A stretch of DNA of 64,000 bases, taken from Mesorhizobium sp. GTDB lineage: Bacteria; Pseudomonadota; Alphaproteobacteria; Rhizobiales; Rhizobiaceae. Of the stretch, positions 17,546 through 26,086 are shown piece after piece. The notes under the pieces were generated by a model. That model was not told the origin of the DNA. It searched no databases and saw nothing but the letters and a program-made list of their open reading frames with translations. How positions within the stretch are numbered: position 1 is the first letter of the stretch; the number at the start of each line of letters is the position of its first letter. The stretch is from the NCBI GenBank assembly GCA_004017275.1, contig SAKE01000006.1, forward strand, positions 62,001 to 126,000, written 5' to 3'. Position numbers and translations under genes: made by a program.

Positions 17546-17833
17546 TCAGTAATGGTGCCAGTGGCGCCAGTAATGGTGCGGGTGCCAGCCATAGACCGGA
17601 GCGTGCCAGTAGTGGTAGCGCGGGCGCACGACGACGACGCCGTTAGGCACGCAACGCCCCCATCGGTTAGGGTGCCAGCCGATGCCGCAACCCCAGCGGA
17701 CATGCTCGACCAGTGCCGGGGCGGCCGGCTGGGTTACGGACACGACGGGCATTGCGTTGGACGCGGTGGCGGTCACGACAGTTCCACTGACCGCCAGGAT
17801 GGCTGCTGCTGCATAGTTTTTCAGGCGACTCAT
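17546..17833 (-). CDS. Small exported His-rich GCG_CRPN-type protein
   Basis: 95 residues. MSRLKNYAAAAILAVSGTVV is a signal peptide ending near ASNA. The mature part contains WGCGIGWHPNRWGRCVPNG, the GCG...CxPN signature of a small-protein family frequent in Mesorhizobium and Bradyrhizobium. The tail is very rich in His, Tyr and Trp (WHPHHYWRHWHHY). Function is unknown; the tail could bind metal or cell-wall material. It is the last gene of the leftward run that includes a metal-sensor-like protein and an ECF-type sigma factor, so a link to metal or envelope response is possible. The ATG at 17833 follows a GGAG eight bases upstream. Confidence 0.8.
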   Translation of the reverse strand: MSRLKNYAAAAILAVSGTVVTATASNAMPVVSVTQPAAPALVEHVRWGCGIGWHPNRWGRCVPNGVVVVRPRYHYWHAPVYGWHPHHYWRHWHHY

Positions 17834-17944
17834 AATTGGACTCCGGGTGCATTCGAGTTTGAAGTTGGCCGCCCGCATCGTGCGATCGGGCAGGCTTGTC
17901 CCTTCCCTTCGTTAAACGGCGTGTCGAGCGTTTTCCGTCGATCG

Positions 17945-18400
17945 TCATGGCGATTTTTTTGGCGCAACGGCAGCGCGGCGTTCCATATGGCGCAGCAATG
18001 CCTGTGCCAGCACGCTCCGGTTTTCGGGCGACGTGTTCGCCGCGAAGTCGACAATGGCTTGTTCAAGCCGGGTGCGGACCGTCGCGTCGGCGTTGCGCGC
18101 CCGCTCCAGGGCAGCCGACAAGGCGGCCTTATCGATGACAGCCTGCTGCAACAGGTCCGCTGCCTCCTGCCTGGCCTGCTGGCCATCGAGAATGATCTGC
18201 CGGGACTCTACACGAACCTGGCGCAGCGCCTGGCGGAACGCCTTGCGATCCTGGTTGGGAAGCTGTCGGCCAGCCGATTCCAACGAGACGCCGGCTTTGG
18301 CATTTCTCAGCCAGACCGCACCACCGACAAATGCGCCGGCAAGAAAGACGTTCAGCATCACGGAAGCAATGACCAGACCACGGATCCAGCGCGGGCTCAT
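17945..18400 (-). CDS. Membrane-anchored periplasmic heavy-metal-sensor-like protein
   Basis: 151 residues. One N-terminal membrane span (IRGLVIASVMLNVFLAGAFV) leads to a long alpha-helical, Arg/Glu/Gln-rich periplasmic domain, the layout of CnrX/Spy-like metal-resistance proteins. It overlaps the upstream gene by 4 bp. In the CnrYXH system such a sensor controls an ECF sigma factor through a membrane anti-sigma factor, and the gene order here matches that logic. There is no His or Met cluster to name a metal, so the ligand is open. Confidence 0.7.
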   Translation of the reverse strand: MSPRWIRGLVIASVMLNVFLAGAFVGGAVWLRNAKAGVSLESAGRQLPNQDRKAFRQALRQVRVESRQIILDGQQARQEAADLLQQAVIDKAALSAALERARNADATVRTRLEQAIVDFAANTSPENRSVLAQALLRHMERRAAVAPKKSP

Positions 18401-18849
18401 AGGCTTTCCTCACCGTTCTCGGCATCGGGGCCGACATCGCCAAACGCCGTCACACTGGCATCCAGCACAGTTTGGTCCGGCTGGAGTTCGGGGGTGACGA
18501 TGGTCACCAGAGCCAATCCTGCCACGGCGCCGGCCAGACCAATGCCGGCAAGTCCGAGCCCCAGCCACCAGAACCGCTGTCGCCGGCGCTGGACGAGATG
18601 CCGGCCGGCGACCTGCACGATGCTGTCGTGCAGCGCTTTGCCGGGGGCGTCGACGCGGTAACTGTCGAGCAGCGTGTCGAGTGTCCCGGCCTGCTTCAGA
18701 ATGGCCTCGCCCGCTTCGCTCGCGGCAAAGACCGTGCCGGTCATCCGTTCGGTCTCTGGCCATCGCCGCAGGTCGCCGCCATAGGCCTCGGCCAGGGTCG
18801 CGAAGCGCTTGGCATCCATTGCCGGTTCGTTTCTGGACCCTTCAGCCAT
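18397..18849 (-). CDS. Single-span membrane protein, possible anti-sigma factor
   Basis: 150 residues from ATG 18849 (a second ATG lies 10 codons later). The cytoplasmic N-terminal part (DAKRFATLAEAYGGDLRRWP) is followed by RRRQRF and one span (WWLGLGLAGIGLAGAVAGLA), then a short acidic tail. It lies directly downstream of a sigma-factor gene and overlaps the periplasmic sensor gene by 4 bp. It is therefore placed where an anti-sigma factor would be. No recognised anti-sigma motif is seen, so the role rests on context. Confidence 0.6.
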   Translation of the reverse strand: MAEGSRNEPAMDAKRFATLAEAYGGDLRRWPETERMTGTVFAASEAGEAILKQAGTLDTLLDSYRVDAPGKALHDSIVQVAGRHLVQRRRQRFWWLGLGLAGIGLAGAVAGLALVTIVTPELQPDQTVLDASVTAFGDVGPDAENGEESL

Positions 18850-18968
18850 GTACCTTCCCCTTGCCCGTTGGGGCCGCGTGCTCGCCTGGCACAGGGCCGA
18901 CAGGAACCTGCCGCCAGGCGGTGCCGGCAAAGCACCGTGACTGCCGCGCGGTCATGCTTGTCCGGTTT

Positions 18969-19511
18969 TCACTCATCGGCGCCATCCCTGGCCAGGATCG
19001 TCTGCAGCGAGCGCCGGCCGCGCGAAAGCAGGCTCTCCAGGGCATCGACGCTGATCTGCAAGGTCGCGGCCGCCTCGATGTTGGACATCTCCTGATAGTA
19101 GACCAAAACGATCGCCTCGCGCTGTCGTGGTGCGATGCGTTGCAGTGCCTGTTCGACTCGATAAGCTTCTTCCCCGGAATGAGCATCGGGAAGCGGCGCA
19201 GGGTCGGCGACGTCCGGCACCTCGTCGGTCACCCATTCGCGCCTGCGGCGCAGCCGGTCGTAGCACAGGTTCAACGTCACCCGGTGGATCCAGCTGTCGA
19301 AGCGCGCATTGCCGCGGCGCCAGCTTGACGCATGGCGCCAGATCCGGACAAAGGTTTCCTGTGCGACATCCTCGGCCTCCGCCGCATCGCCAAGCATGCG
19401 CACGGCAAGCGCCAGGATGCGCGGCAGCTTGCGCGCGACCAGGGCTTGCACGGCTGCCGGATCGCCGGCGCCGACACGGCGAACCAGCTCCTCGTCCGGA
19501 TCCGCAGCCAT
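18969..19511 (-). CDS. ECF-type RNA polymerase sigma factor
   Basis: 180 residues from ATG 19511; a GTG four codons earlier is the alternative. Region 2 is clear (AEAEDVAQETFVRIWRHA, FDSWIHRVTLNLCYDRLRRR), and region 4 follows (QREAIVLVYYQEMSNIEAAA, LESLLSRGRRSL). Regions 1 and 3 are absent, as in extracytoplasmic-function sigma factors. The EF-hand gene ends 46 bp upstream and the putative anti-sigma and sensor genes follow, all on the same strand. It likely drives its own operon; no promoter motif was assigned. Confidence 0.9.
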   Translation of the reverse strand: MAADPDEELVRRVGAGDPAAVQALVARKLPRILALAVRMLGDAAEAEDVAQETFVRIWRHASSWRRGNARFDSWIHRVTLNLCYDRLRRRREWVTDEVPDVADPAPLPDAHSGEEAYRVEQALQRIAPRQREAIVLVYYQEMSNIEAAATLQISVDALESLLSRGRRSLQTILARDGADE

Positions 19512-19556
19512 CAGCCGGCGCACTCCCGATGTTCATCGCACGTCATTGCCTCTTGG

Positions 19557-19967
19557 TCATTGCTTTGGCTTGGGAGCGGTTTTATGGCCCGGCAGTTCGT
19601 CGGCGGTCAGAATGCCGTCGGCATTCTTGTCCAGCCGGGCAAAGCGCTTGGCGAAGAAGGCATCGAGTTCGGCGCGGTCGATAAAGCCGTCATGGTTGGA
19701 ATCGATCCGCTTGAAGGATTTGGCGGCGTCGCCCTTGGCGTTGCGCTTTGCCTGGAAGGCCTCCCATTCCAGCAGGCTGATCTTGCCGTCGCCGTCCGTA
19801 TCGGCCGCCATGATCGCCTTTTCGCGCCGCTTTTGGAATTTGGCCAGCGTGATGTCGGATTTGACTGCCGGGGTAGTCGTGGAGGCGGGCGGTGGTGTCG
19901 CTGTCTGGGCGAGAGCCGCAACGGTTTGCAAACTCAGGGCAACGATGACTATCGAACGTCTGATCAT
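19557..19967 (-). CDS. Exported EF-hand calcium-binding protein
   Basis: 136 residues with a signal peptide (MIRRSIVIVALSLQTVAALA). Three canonical 12-residue EF-hand loops are visible: DTDGDGKISLLE at 56-67, DSNHDGFIDRAE at 89-100 and DKNADGILTADE at 113-124. All keep the Asp at position 1, Gly at 6 and Glu at 12 needed for Ca2+. It is the first gene of a leftward run with a sigma factor, membrane protein and metal-sensor-like protein. It may be the regulated output or a calcium-binding part of that system; this is inferred from position. Confidence 0.88.
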   Translation of the reverse strand: MIRRSIVIVALSLQTVAALAQTATPPPASTTTPAVKSDITLAKFQKRREKAIMAADTDGDGKISLLEWEAFQAKRNAKGDAAKSFKRIDSNHDGFIDRAELDAFFAKRFARLDKNADGILTADELPGHKTAPKPKQ

Positions 19968-20153
19968 GCTTGGCGTCTCCGGTTGGCGCGTTGCAGACGG
20001 CCTGTGCCGCCATCACGCTTCAACCGTTAAACGCCGCCAGCCGAAAAATCCGTCGGTCGCGCGTGCCGATCCGTTCACGCGACTGAATCCGCCCTTTCGA
20101 TGCCAATTCATTCGACGGCATTGCCGCCAAACGAAGCCGCGTTGGCCGGGCCG

Positions 20154-20342
20154 CTATTCTGATTGGTCAGCCACCACCAACTGGTCCGGCTTGAAGCCGG
20201 CATGTTGCGGGGTCCACACATCACCCTCACGGTTGAACCAATGGCACATATACGTGCCCGAGGCAGCGCCGTCGCTGATCGTCATTTTCGGGCCTCCGGA
20301 CTTCAGCTTGACGACGTCTCCGGTTTTGAAATTGTTGGGCAT
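20154..20342 (-). CDS. YodC-family (DUF2158) small protein
   Basis: 62 residues from ATG 20342, preceded by GAGG. MPNNFKTGDVVKLKSGGPKM, then CHWF and a C-terminal FKPDQLVV, match the DUF2158/YodC family, a small beta-barrel-like domain. Function unknown. It lies between the EF-hand gene and the tRNA-Thr gene on the same strand, apparently as a single-gene unit. Confidence 0.85.
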   Translation of the reverse strand: MPNNFKTGDVVKLKSGGPKMTISDGAASGTYMCHWFNREGDVWTPQHAGFKPDQLVVADQSE

Positions 20343-20481
20343 TTTGACCTCCCATGCTGAGGCCACGAGTTTCCCACCAAACCCGAGTCGCGACAATGGC
20401 GGATGTGCTTCGCCGCGTCGCAATCCTTTGCGCCAGCGGCGGCGGTGCGGCAGGTGAAAAACGGCAGGGATGCAAGAGAAG

Positions 20482-20557
20482 TGGTGCCGCTTGCGTGACT
20501 CGAACACGCGACCCCCGCATTACGAATGCGGTGCTCTACCAACTGAGCTAAAGCGGC
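20482..20557 (-). tRNA. tRNA-Thr (anticodon CGU)
   Basis: Read on the minus strand it starts GCCGCTTTAGCTCAGTTGG and ends GCGGCACCA. The seven-base acceptor stem pairs as GCCGCTT/AAGCGGC. The anticodon stem CCGCA/TGCGG holds the loop TTCGTAA, giving anticodon CGU for the Thr codon ACG. The T-arm has GTTCGAGTC. The 3' CCA is encoded in the DNA. Confidence 0.96.
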
Positions 20558-20890
20558 CCGGAAGGCCAAGACCTCCAAGATGGAGGGGGTGATAGCCGCA
20601 ACCGGCTGCGAATTCAAGATGCGACTTGGCAAATCATGCAGGCGTCTCATGCCGCCATTGAAAGCCGGCCGCCGCGTTCTTCGCCAATCGGCCATGACGT
20701 GACATCTCGACGTGGCGTGCACCTTCCTGCGCGTGAAAATCGATGAAACATGCTGATTTCGTTGCCGGAACAGCGTCGGCATGGACTTTGGTCACCTCTC
20801 CAAGGCAGAATGCGCCGCTCGCCCGTTGATTGATTGGTCGCCTGCGGCTAACGATCACGGCAAGGTTGATGAACGGACAGAGGGACCCGC
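20558..20890. other. Intergenic region between tRNA-Thr and a membrane-protein gene
   Basis: These 333 bp must hold the leftward tRNA promoter and the rightward promoter of the gene starting at 20891. The only short site assigned is AGAGGG just before the TTG start at 20891. No repeat, terminator or convincing small gene was seen. Confidence 0.5.
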
Positions 20891-22039
20891 TTGGACGCGA
20901 TCGAAAAAGCGATCCGGAACGCCTTGGAGAAGGGCAACGCCGAGGACCGCGCGTACCGCGAAAAGGTCTATCGCGCCGCTTTTGCCGCGCTTGATCGCGC
21001 GCTCCAGGCCAATCCAACCGTGACCGTGGAAGTCGCCATCAAGCGCCGCAAGGCGATCCAGGCGAAGATCACCGAAATCGAATCCGAGTTCCTGCCGGCC
21101 GTGCCGGATGTCGGCCCGCAAGGCGATGCACCGGCGGTCGAGCTTGGTGCGGACTCCGCGCCCGCGGTTGAGACTGGCCAACAGGCACCGTCGCCCGATG
21201 TCGTCGTCGAGGGGCCTGTGCAATCCGCCCGACCCGCCGACGACACGCCGCGCTCGCGCGTGCTGCCCGTCGTTCCCGACATCATGCCGGACGCCACGCT
21301 TCCCGACGCTCCGTCCATCGACATGTCGGCTCCCACTTCGGCCGGCACCGCGGCCGAAGTCGCGGCCGATCGCGATGAACGACGCATTCGGGGGCGTCGC
21401 CTGCCGCTGACCGCCATCTTCCTGACCGTGACGCTGCTTGCCGCTGTCGGCATCGGCCTGTTCTTCGCCGTGCAGACCGGCGTCTTCAAGACGTCGGCGC
21501 AGCTTGACACCGCCCCGCCGCAAGCGCCGCCGACCGTCGGCGACGACGATTTCACACCGGCCGATGGCGGCCCGGCAAAGCCCGGTGCCGAGGATCAGGC
21601 GCGCGACTGGATCAATGTGTTTTCGCCGACCGATGCGTCGCATGTCAGCGCACCGTCGGATGCCAAGGCCGAGGTGATGAAGGACGATACCGGTTCGTTC
21701 CTGCGCATCCGTTCGGGCGCGTCCGGTTCGGCAATCAGCTTCGATGTCGGGCAAGGCGTGCTGGAAAAGCTCGCCGGCAAGCATGCCGTGTTCGACATCA
21801 TTGCCCGCTCCGAGGAAGGCAAGGAGACGCAGATGTCCGTCGACTGCAATTTCGGCGAACTGGGCGACTGCGGCCGCAAGCGCTATGCCGTCGGCCAGCA
21901 GCAGAACGAATATCTGTTCGACGTGCAGTTCCCCGACAAGCGCCCGGGCTCGGCCGGCACGATCGCCATCAATTCCGACTTCGACAAGCAGGGCAAGGCC
22001 GCGGACATCTACGAGATCCGGGTTTCGGTCGAACCGTAA
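20891..22039 (+). CDS. Conserved-looking single-span membrane protein of unknown function
   Basis: 382 residues from a TTG start preceded by AGAGGG. Residues 1-65 are a charged helical domain (EDRAYREKVYRAAFAALDRA; KRRKAIQAKITEIESEF). A Pro/Ala/Asp-rich linker to about 165 precedes a single membrane span (LTAIFLTVTLLAAVGIGLFF). The C-terminal 170 residues form an exported domain with two Cys (VDCNFGELGDCG) and a beta-rich ending. I do not recognise the family. It is a single gene, ending 16 bp from the convergent DNA ligase gene. A role in the envelope is suggested only by topology. Confidence 0.8.
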   Translation: MDAIEKAIRNALEKGNAEDRAYREKVYRAAFAALDRALQANPTVTVEVAIKRRKAIQAKITEIESEFLPAVPDVGPQGDAPAVELGADSAPAVETGQQAPSPDVVVEGPVQSARPADDTPRSRVLPVVPDIMPDATLPDAPSIDMSAPTSAGTAAEVAADRDERRIRGRRLPLTAIFLTVTLLAAVGIGLFFAVQTGVFKTSAQLDTAPPQAPPTVGDDDFTPADGGPAKPGAEDQARDWINVFSPTDASHVSAPSDAKAEVMKDDTGSFLRIRSGASGSAISFDVGQGVLEKLAGKHAVFDIIARSEEGKETQMSVDCNFGELGDCGRKRYAVGQQQNEYLFDVQFPDKRPGSAGTIAINSDFDKQGKAADIYEIRVSVEP

Positions 22040-22055
22040 GGGCGCCGGACAAGGT

Positions 22056-23657
22056 CTAGCGGTCGAGCAGCGCCTGCAGCGTCTCGATGCGGTCGGCCTC
22101 GTTGGCCGGCTTGTCCCAGCGCAATCGTGAAATGCGGGGAAAGCGCATGGCGACGCCGGATTTGTGCCGGGTCGAGCGGTTGAGCCCCTCGAAGGCGACT
22201 TCCAGCACCAGGCCGTTGTCGCGGTCGGCGCGCACCGAGCGCACCGGGCCGAAGCGTTCGACCGTGTTGTCGCGGACATATTTGTCTATCTGCTTCAGCT
22301 CCTCGTCGGTAAAGCCGAAATACGCCTTGCCGACCGGCACCAGCTGCTCCTCGCCTTCGGCACCCGACCAGACGCCGAACGTGTAGTCCGAATAGAAGCT
22401 GGAGCGCTTGCCGTGGCCGCGCTGCGCATACATCAGCACCGCGTCCACCGTGTGCGGATCGCGCTTCCACTTGAACCACGGACCTTTCGGCCGCCCGGCG
22501 ACATAGGCTGAATCCCAGCGCTTCAGCATCACGCCCTCGATGATTGGATGAGGTGGCGCCCGTCGCAATTCCTCCAGCGCCTGCCAGTCCGGGAAGGCGA
22601 CGAACGGTGACAGGTCGAAACGGCTCGGGTCGAGCGTCCCGGCGAAGCTTTCGAGGCGGGCGCGCCGCTCGCGAAACGGCAGCGCGCGCAAATCCTCGCC
22701 GCCGATCTGCAGCACATCGTAGCATCGCATGAAGGCCGGGTACTGCTGCTGCATCTTCAGTGTCACCGTCTTGCGGTTCAGCCGTTGCTGCAGATCCGAG
22801 AAGGTTCCTGTTGCTTGGCGGGGATCGCCGACCAGCAATTCGCCGTCCAGCGTCGCGGAAAACTGCATGGCCTCAGTGAGGTCCGGAAAGGCGCCTGAAA
22901 CATCGTCGCCGGTGCGCGAATAAAGCCGGTGGATGCCGCCTTCGGCCACCGCCTGGACGCGGATGCCGTCCCATTTCCATTCGGCCGCATAATCCGTCGG
23001 ATCGAGCTTTTCGAGATCTCCGTCACCGACCGGGTTCGACAGCATCACCGGGCGGAACAGCGCCATCGCCGTATTCCTCGGCTTTTCGGCCTTGCCTTCC
23101 AGCCAGGCGAACAGCGCCGTGTAAGGTGGTGACAGCCCGTGCCAAAGCTCCTCGATCTCGGTGATATCGACCGTGCCGAAATCCGCCAGCGCCTGTTTGG
23201 CCAGCCGCGCCGACACGCCGATGCGCAGCCCGCCGGTGACCAGCTTGATGATGGCAAAGCGGGCCGAGATGCCGGCGCTGTCGAGCAGCCCTGCCAGCAC
23301 CTTGGGTCCGTCGGAGCGGCTTGCCGCCTGCAGCTTGGCGACGACCTCGCCAAGCGTCGGCTCGCGGTTCGGGATATTTCCGGGCGTTTGCGGCCAGACC
23401 AGCGACACCGTTTCAGCCAAATCGCCGACATAGTCGTAGGAATAGCCGAACAGCACCGGATCCATGCGTTCGGTGACCAGAATGCGCAGCATCGCCGGCT
23501 TGACCGCGGCAATGTTGAGATCGCCGGTGATGGCAGCCAGCGCCAGCCCGCGATCGGGATCCTCCACGGTGCGGAAATAGTCGGTCAGCAAGGTCAGCTT
23601 GCCGTTGCGCGACGGCGTCAGCACCAGGCGGTCGAGAAGTTCGGCGAAGCGGTTCAT
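22056..23657 (-). CDS. ATP-dependent DNA ligase (cisplatin-damage-response / LigB type)
   Basis: 533 residues from ATG 23657. An N-terminal ligase domain (RNGKLTLLTDYFRT) precedes the nucleotidyltransferase core, whose motif I EWKWDGIR has the AMP-accepting Lys at 228. Later core motifs include LDGELLVG and IIEGVMLKRWDSAY, followed by an OB-fold with GPWFKWKRDP. Bacteria use NAD-dependent LigA for replication; this ATP enzyme belongs to a repair set with an exonuclease, often with an Lhr-type helicase and a phosphoesterase. The exonuclease is encoded just upstream; the other two are not in the window. A 161-bp palindrome lies in the gap between the two genes. Confidence 0.94.
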   Translation of the reverse strand: MNRFAELLDRLVLTPSRNGKLTLLTDYFRTVEDPDRGLALAAITGDLNIAAVKPAMLRILVTERMDPVLFGYSYDYVGDLAETVSLVWPQTPGNIPNREPTLGEVVAKLQAASRSDGPKVLAGLLDSAGISARFAIIKLVTGGLRIGVSARLAKQALADFGTVDITEIEELWHGLSPPYTALFAWLEGKAEKPRNTAMALFRPVMLSNPVGDGDLEKLDPTDYAAEWKWDGIRVQAVAEGGIHRLYSRTGDDVSGAFPDLTEAMQFSATLDGELLVGDPRQATGTFSDLQQRLNRKTVTLKMQQQYPAFMRCYDVLQIGGEDLRALPFRERRARLESFAGTLDPSRFDLSPFVAFPDWQALEELRRAPPHPIIEGVMLKRWDSAYVAGRPKGPWFKWKRDPHTVDAVLMYAQRGHGKRSSFYSDYTFGVWSGAEGEEQLVPVGKAYFGFTDEELKQIDKYVRDNTVERFGPVRSVRADRDNGLVLEVAFEGLNRSTRHKSGVAMRFPRISRLRWDKPANEADRIETLQALLDR

Positions 23658-23695
23658 GGCTGGATGCACCATGCCAGCAGCGAAAGTCGGCGCGC

Positions 23696-23856
23696 GGCGC
23701 CCCCCTCTGGCCTGCCGGCCATCTCCCCCTCAAGGGGGGAGATTGGATGTCGCCGTCGCTTTCGCGAATCTCCGGCGTTGCTGAAGAAGCGCCGGCGGCA
23801 AAACTGCCAATCTCCCCCCTTGAGGGGGAGATGTCCGGCAGGACAGAGGGGGGCGC
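23696..23856. repeat. Long imperfect inverted repeat (R3)
   Basis: Arms begin GGCGCCCCCCTCTGGCCTG at 23696 and end with the complementary CAGAGGGGGGCGCC at 23856. Inside, CTCCCCCTCAAGGGGGGAG makes a hairpin in each half. The same design recurs at 45386 and 52528. It separates the exonuclease and ligase genes, which are co-directional, so it is probably in their shared transcript. Confidence 0.87.
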
Positions 23857-23898
23857 CGTCGAACTCGGCGTTGGCGATTGGCAGGTCAAAAAGCGCCA

Positions 23899-24909
23899 TC
23901 AATCGCCCTCGTCCTCGTACCCCACCAGATGCAGCGGTCGCGCGGCGATGCCTTCGAGTTCGCACCAGCGCACCAGCGCTTCCTCGCGGCCATGCGTCAC
24001 CCAGATCTCCTCGGCTCCGGTCTCCTTGATCGTGGCGGTCAGCTCGTCCCAGTCGGCGTGGTCGGAGATGATCAACGGCAGCTCGACGCCGCCCTGCTTG
24101 GCGCGCTGGCGGATGCGCATCCAGCCTGACGCGAAGCACGAGATCGGATCGGGAAAGCGCCGCGCCCAGCGATCGGCGAAGGCCGATGGCGGGCCGACGA
24201 CGATGGCGCCTGCGAAGTCTTGCCTGCCGCCGCTTTCGACGGTAGCCGGCTCCAACGGTCCGAGGTCTATGCCCTGGCTCTGATAGTACTCGCTGAGCTT
24301 GGCCAGCGCGCCATGGATATAGATCGGCTTGCAGTGGCCGGCATCGCGCAACAGCCGCATCACCCGCTGCGCCTTGCCCAGCGCATAGGCGCCGACCAGA
24401 TGCGAGCGCTCAGGAAATTGCGCCGCCGATTTCAGCAGGCGGGCGATCTCTTCCTTGTCGGGTGGATGGCGAAAAACCGGCAGGCCGAAGGTCGCTTCGG
24501 TGATGAACACATCGCACGGGATTGGCTCGAACGGCGCGCAGGTCGCGTCCCTCTGCCGCTTGTAGTCGCCGGAAGCGACGATGCGCGTGCCCTGATGCTC
24601 GACCGATATCTGCGCCGAGCCCAGCACATGGCCGGCTGGATGGAAGCTGACGTTGACGCCGTTGAGGACAATTGTCTCGCCGAACCGGGCCGCTTGCGTC
24701 GTTCCGGCAAAATCCTCGCCGTAGCGCAGGCCCATAATGTCGAGAGTCTGCTGCGTGGCCAGCACCGAGCGATGGCCGGAGCGCGCATGGTCGGAATGGC
24801 CGTGCGTGATCAACGCCCGGTTCACCGGCCGCACCGGGTCGATGAAGAAATCGCCCGGCGGGCAATAAAGGCCCTCGGGCCGGGGATGAAGCAGGTCGCT
24901 GGCGCGCAT
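23899..24909 (-). CDS. Ligase-associated DNA-damage-response exonuclease (metallo-beta-lactamase fold)
   Basis: 336 residues from ATG 24909. The metal motif THGHSDHAR (His36, His38, Asp40, His41) and a later GHVLGSAQI are those of beta-CASP/metallo-beta-lactamase nucleases related to SNM1 and CPSF-73. Further motifs are ASGDYKRQ, TEATFGLPVF and IISDHADWDE. Enzymes of this family trim DNA ends in partnership with the ATP-dependent ligase, which is the next gene downstream. An in-frame extension to 25017 would overlap the divergent methyltransferase gene and is less likely. It and the methyltransferase share a 106-bp divergent promoter region. Confidence 0.92.
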   Translation of the reverse strand: MRASDLLHPRPEGLYCPPGDFFIDPVRPVNRALITHGHSDHARSGHRSVLATQQTLDIMGLRYGEDFAGTTQAARFGETIVLNGVNVSFHPAGHVLGSAQISVEHQGTRIVASGDYKRQRDATCAPFEPIPCDVFITEATFGLPVFRHPPDKEEIARLLKSAAQFPERSHLVGAYALGKAQRVMRLLRDAGHCKPIYIHGALAKLSEYYQSQGIDLGPLEPATVESGGRQDFAGAIVVGPPSAFADRWARRFPDPISCFASGWMRIRQRAKQGGVELPLIISDHADWDELTATIKETGAEEIWVTHGREEALVRWCELEGIAARPLHLVGYEDEGD

Positions 24910-25015
24910 AACCCCCAAGATAGGATATAATTCCGCTGCGGGAAGCCTGTTGTAAGCGACTGCTGACTCCCGCATAAAGCACCGCCGGCTTGATCCGCCG
25001 ACAGGACCCCTCGCC

Positions 25016-25933
25016 ATGAAACCGCTTCAGGCTTCGTCCGGCGATTTGAACGCCGATCGCCGTGCCGATTATGCCGAGATGCTCTTTGCCTCGGGCGATC
25101 ACGCCCAAGCGGCCGAACTCCTGCTCGGCGCGCTGGAACTGGCACCGCAATGGGCGATGGGCTGGTTTCGCCTTGGTGAGATGCAGGAGACATCAGGCAG
25201 GGTCGACCTCGCCGCGCAGGCCTGGACGATGTCGCTGCAACTCGATCCGGCGGATCGTCAAGGCGCTGCTCTGAACCTGCAATTGATCGGCAAGGCACCG
25301 GCGGTCGACGCGCTCCCCAACGCCTTCGTCGAGACACTGTTCGACCACTATGCCGAGAGCTTCGATGAATCCCTGGTCGACAGGCTGGAATACCGGCTGC
25401 CTGAGGTGCTCGATCGGGCCATTCGAGCGGCAAGGCCCGGCCGCTTCGCGCTGGCGATCGATCTTGGCTGCGGCACCGGCCTGATGGGGCAGAGGCTGCG
25501 GCCGATCGTCGATCGGCTGGAGGGATATGACATTTCGGCCAGGATGCTGAGAAAGGCGCGGGCCAAGGGCGCCTATGATTTCCTTGATAAGGCCGATCTG
25601 CAGGATTTTGTTCATGCCGGTCCGAAAGCCGATCTGGTGACGGTGGCCGATGTTTTCATCTATGTCGGGGCACTGAGCGGCGTTGTGAAGACGATTGCCA
25701 GCTTGCTGGCCAGGGATGGCCTGTTCGCGTTTTCCGTCGAGACGCTGGCTGGCGATGGCGATTTTGTGCTGCTGCCGTCGCGCCGGTACGCGCATGCGCA
25801 ACACTACGTGCGCGACGTCCTGGCCGCCAACGGGTTTTCGATCCTGTCACTGGAACCAACCGTGATCCGGCAGGATCGTGGGCAACCCGTCAGCGGGTTG
25901 GTCGTTGTGGCTAGGGCTCCGAACTCAGCTTAA
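25016..25933 (+). CDS. TPR-containing class I methyltransferase
   Basis: 305 residues. The first 90 residues form two tetratricopeptide-like repeats (ADYAEMLFASGDHAQAAELL; MGWFRLGEMQETSGRVDLAA). Then comes a Rossmann methyltransferase with SAM motif I AIDLGCGTGLMG, acidic GYDISARMLRKA and motif IV-like DLVTVADVFIYVGAL. The YAESFDESL stretch before motif I is shared with predicted TPR-fused methyltransferases. Substrate unknown. It is divergent from the repair exonuclease and has no clear operon partner. Confidence 0.87.
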   Translation: MKPLQASSGDLNADRRADYAEMLFASGDHAQAAELLLGALELAPQWAMGWFRLGEMQETSGRVDLAAQAWTMSLQLDPADRQGAALNLQLIGKAPAVDALPNAFVETLFDHYAESFDESLVDRLEYRLPEVLDRAIRAARPGRFALAIDLGCGTGLMGQRLRPIVDRLEGYDISARMLRKARAKGAYDFLDKADLQDFVHAGPKADLVTVADVFIYVGALSGVVKTIASLLARDGLFAFSVETLAGDGDFVLLPSRRYAHAQHYVRDVLAANGFSILSLEPTVIRQDRGQPVSGLVVVARAPNSA

Positions 25934-26003
25934 CAAATGACCTGACGACCAGTTCTTGTCGGCAGCCTTTGTGCCGGTAGCTTCTCATGATAGGAATTTT
26001 TTC

Positions 26004-26033
26004 TTGACTCGCTGCCGTCAGCTATGGTATATA
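26004..26033 (+). promoter_or_regulatory. Sigma-70-like promoter
   Basis: TTGACT at 26004-26009 and TATATA at 26028-26033 are separated by 18 bp. The boxes are close to the housekeeping consensus and stand out in a GC-rich genome. Transcription would start near 26040, well short of the next gene at 26303. Confidence 0.6.
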
Positions 26034-26039
26034 TTTGCC

Positions 26040-26086
26040 TATGGTGCTGATTTGCGCCAGTGACCCGCCGCACAGGCGGGTTTTCG
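26040..26086 (+). ncRNA. Candidate small RNA or tiny leaderless ORF between promoter and terminator
   Basis: The promoter would start RNA near 26040 and the hairpin at 26063-26086 would end it after about 47 nt. The same stretch can be read as a 16-codon frame from ATG 26041 (MVLICASDPPHRRVFV) to a stop at 26089-26091, which would be leaderless. No known RNA family was recognised. If termination is incomplete, it would instead be the leader of the lipoprotein gene at 26303. Confidence 0.35.
26063..26086 (+). terminator. Rho-independent-type terminator
   Basis: ACCCGCC and GGCGGGT pair around a GCACA loop and are followed by TTTTCG. It lies only about 30 bp after the predicted start of the upstream promoter, so it would produce a very short RNA or act as an attenuator. 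Confidence 0.65.
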
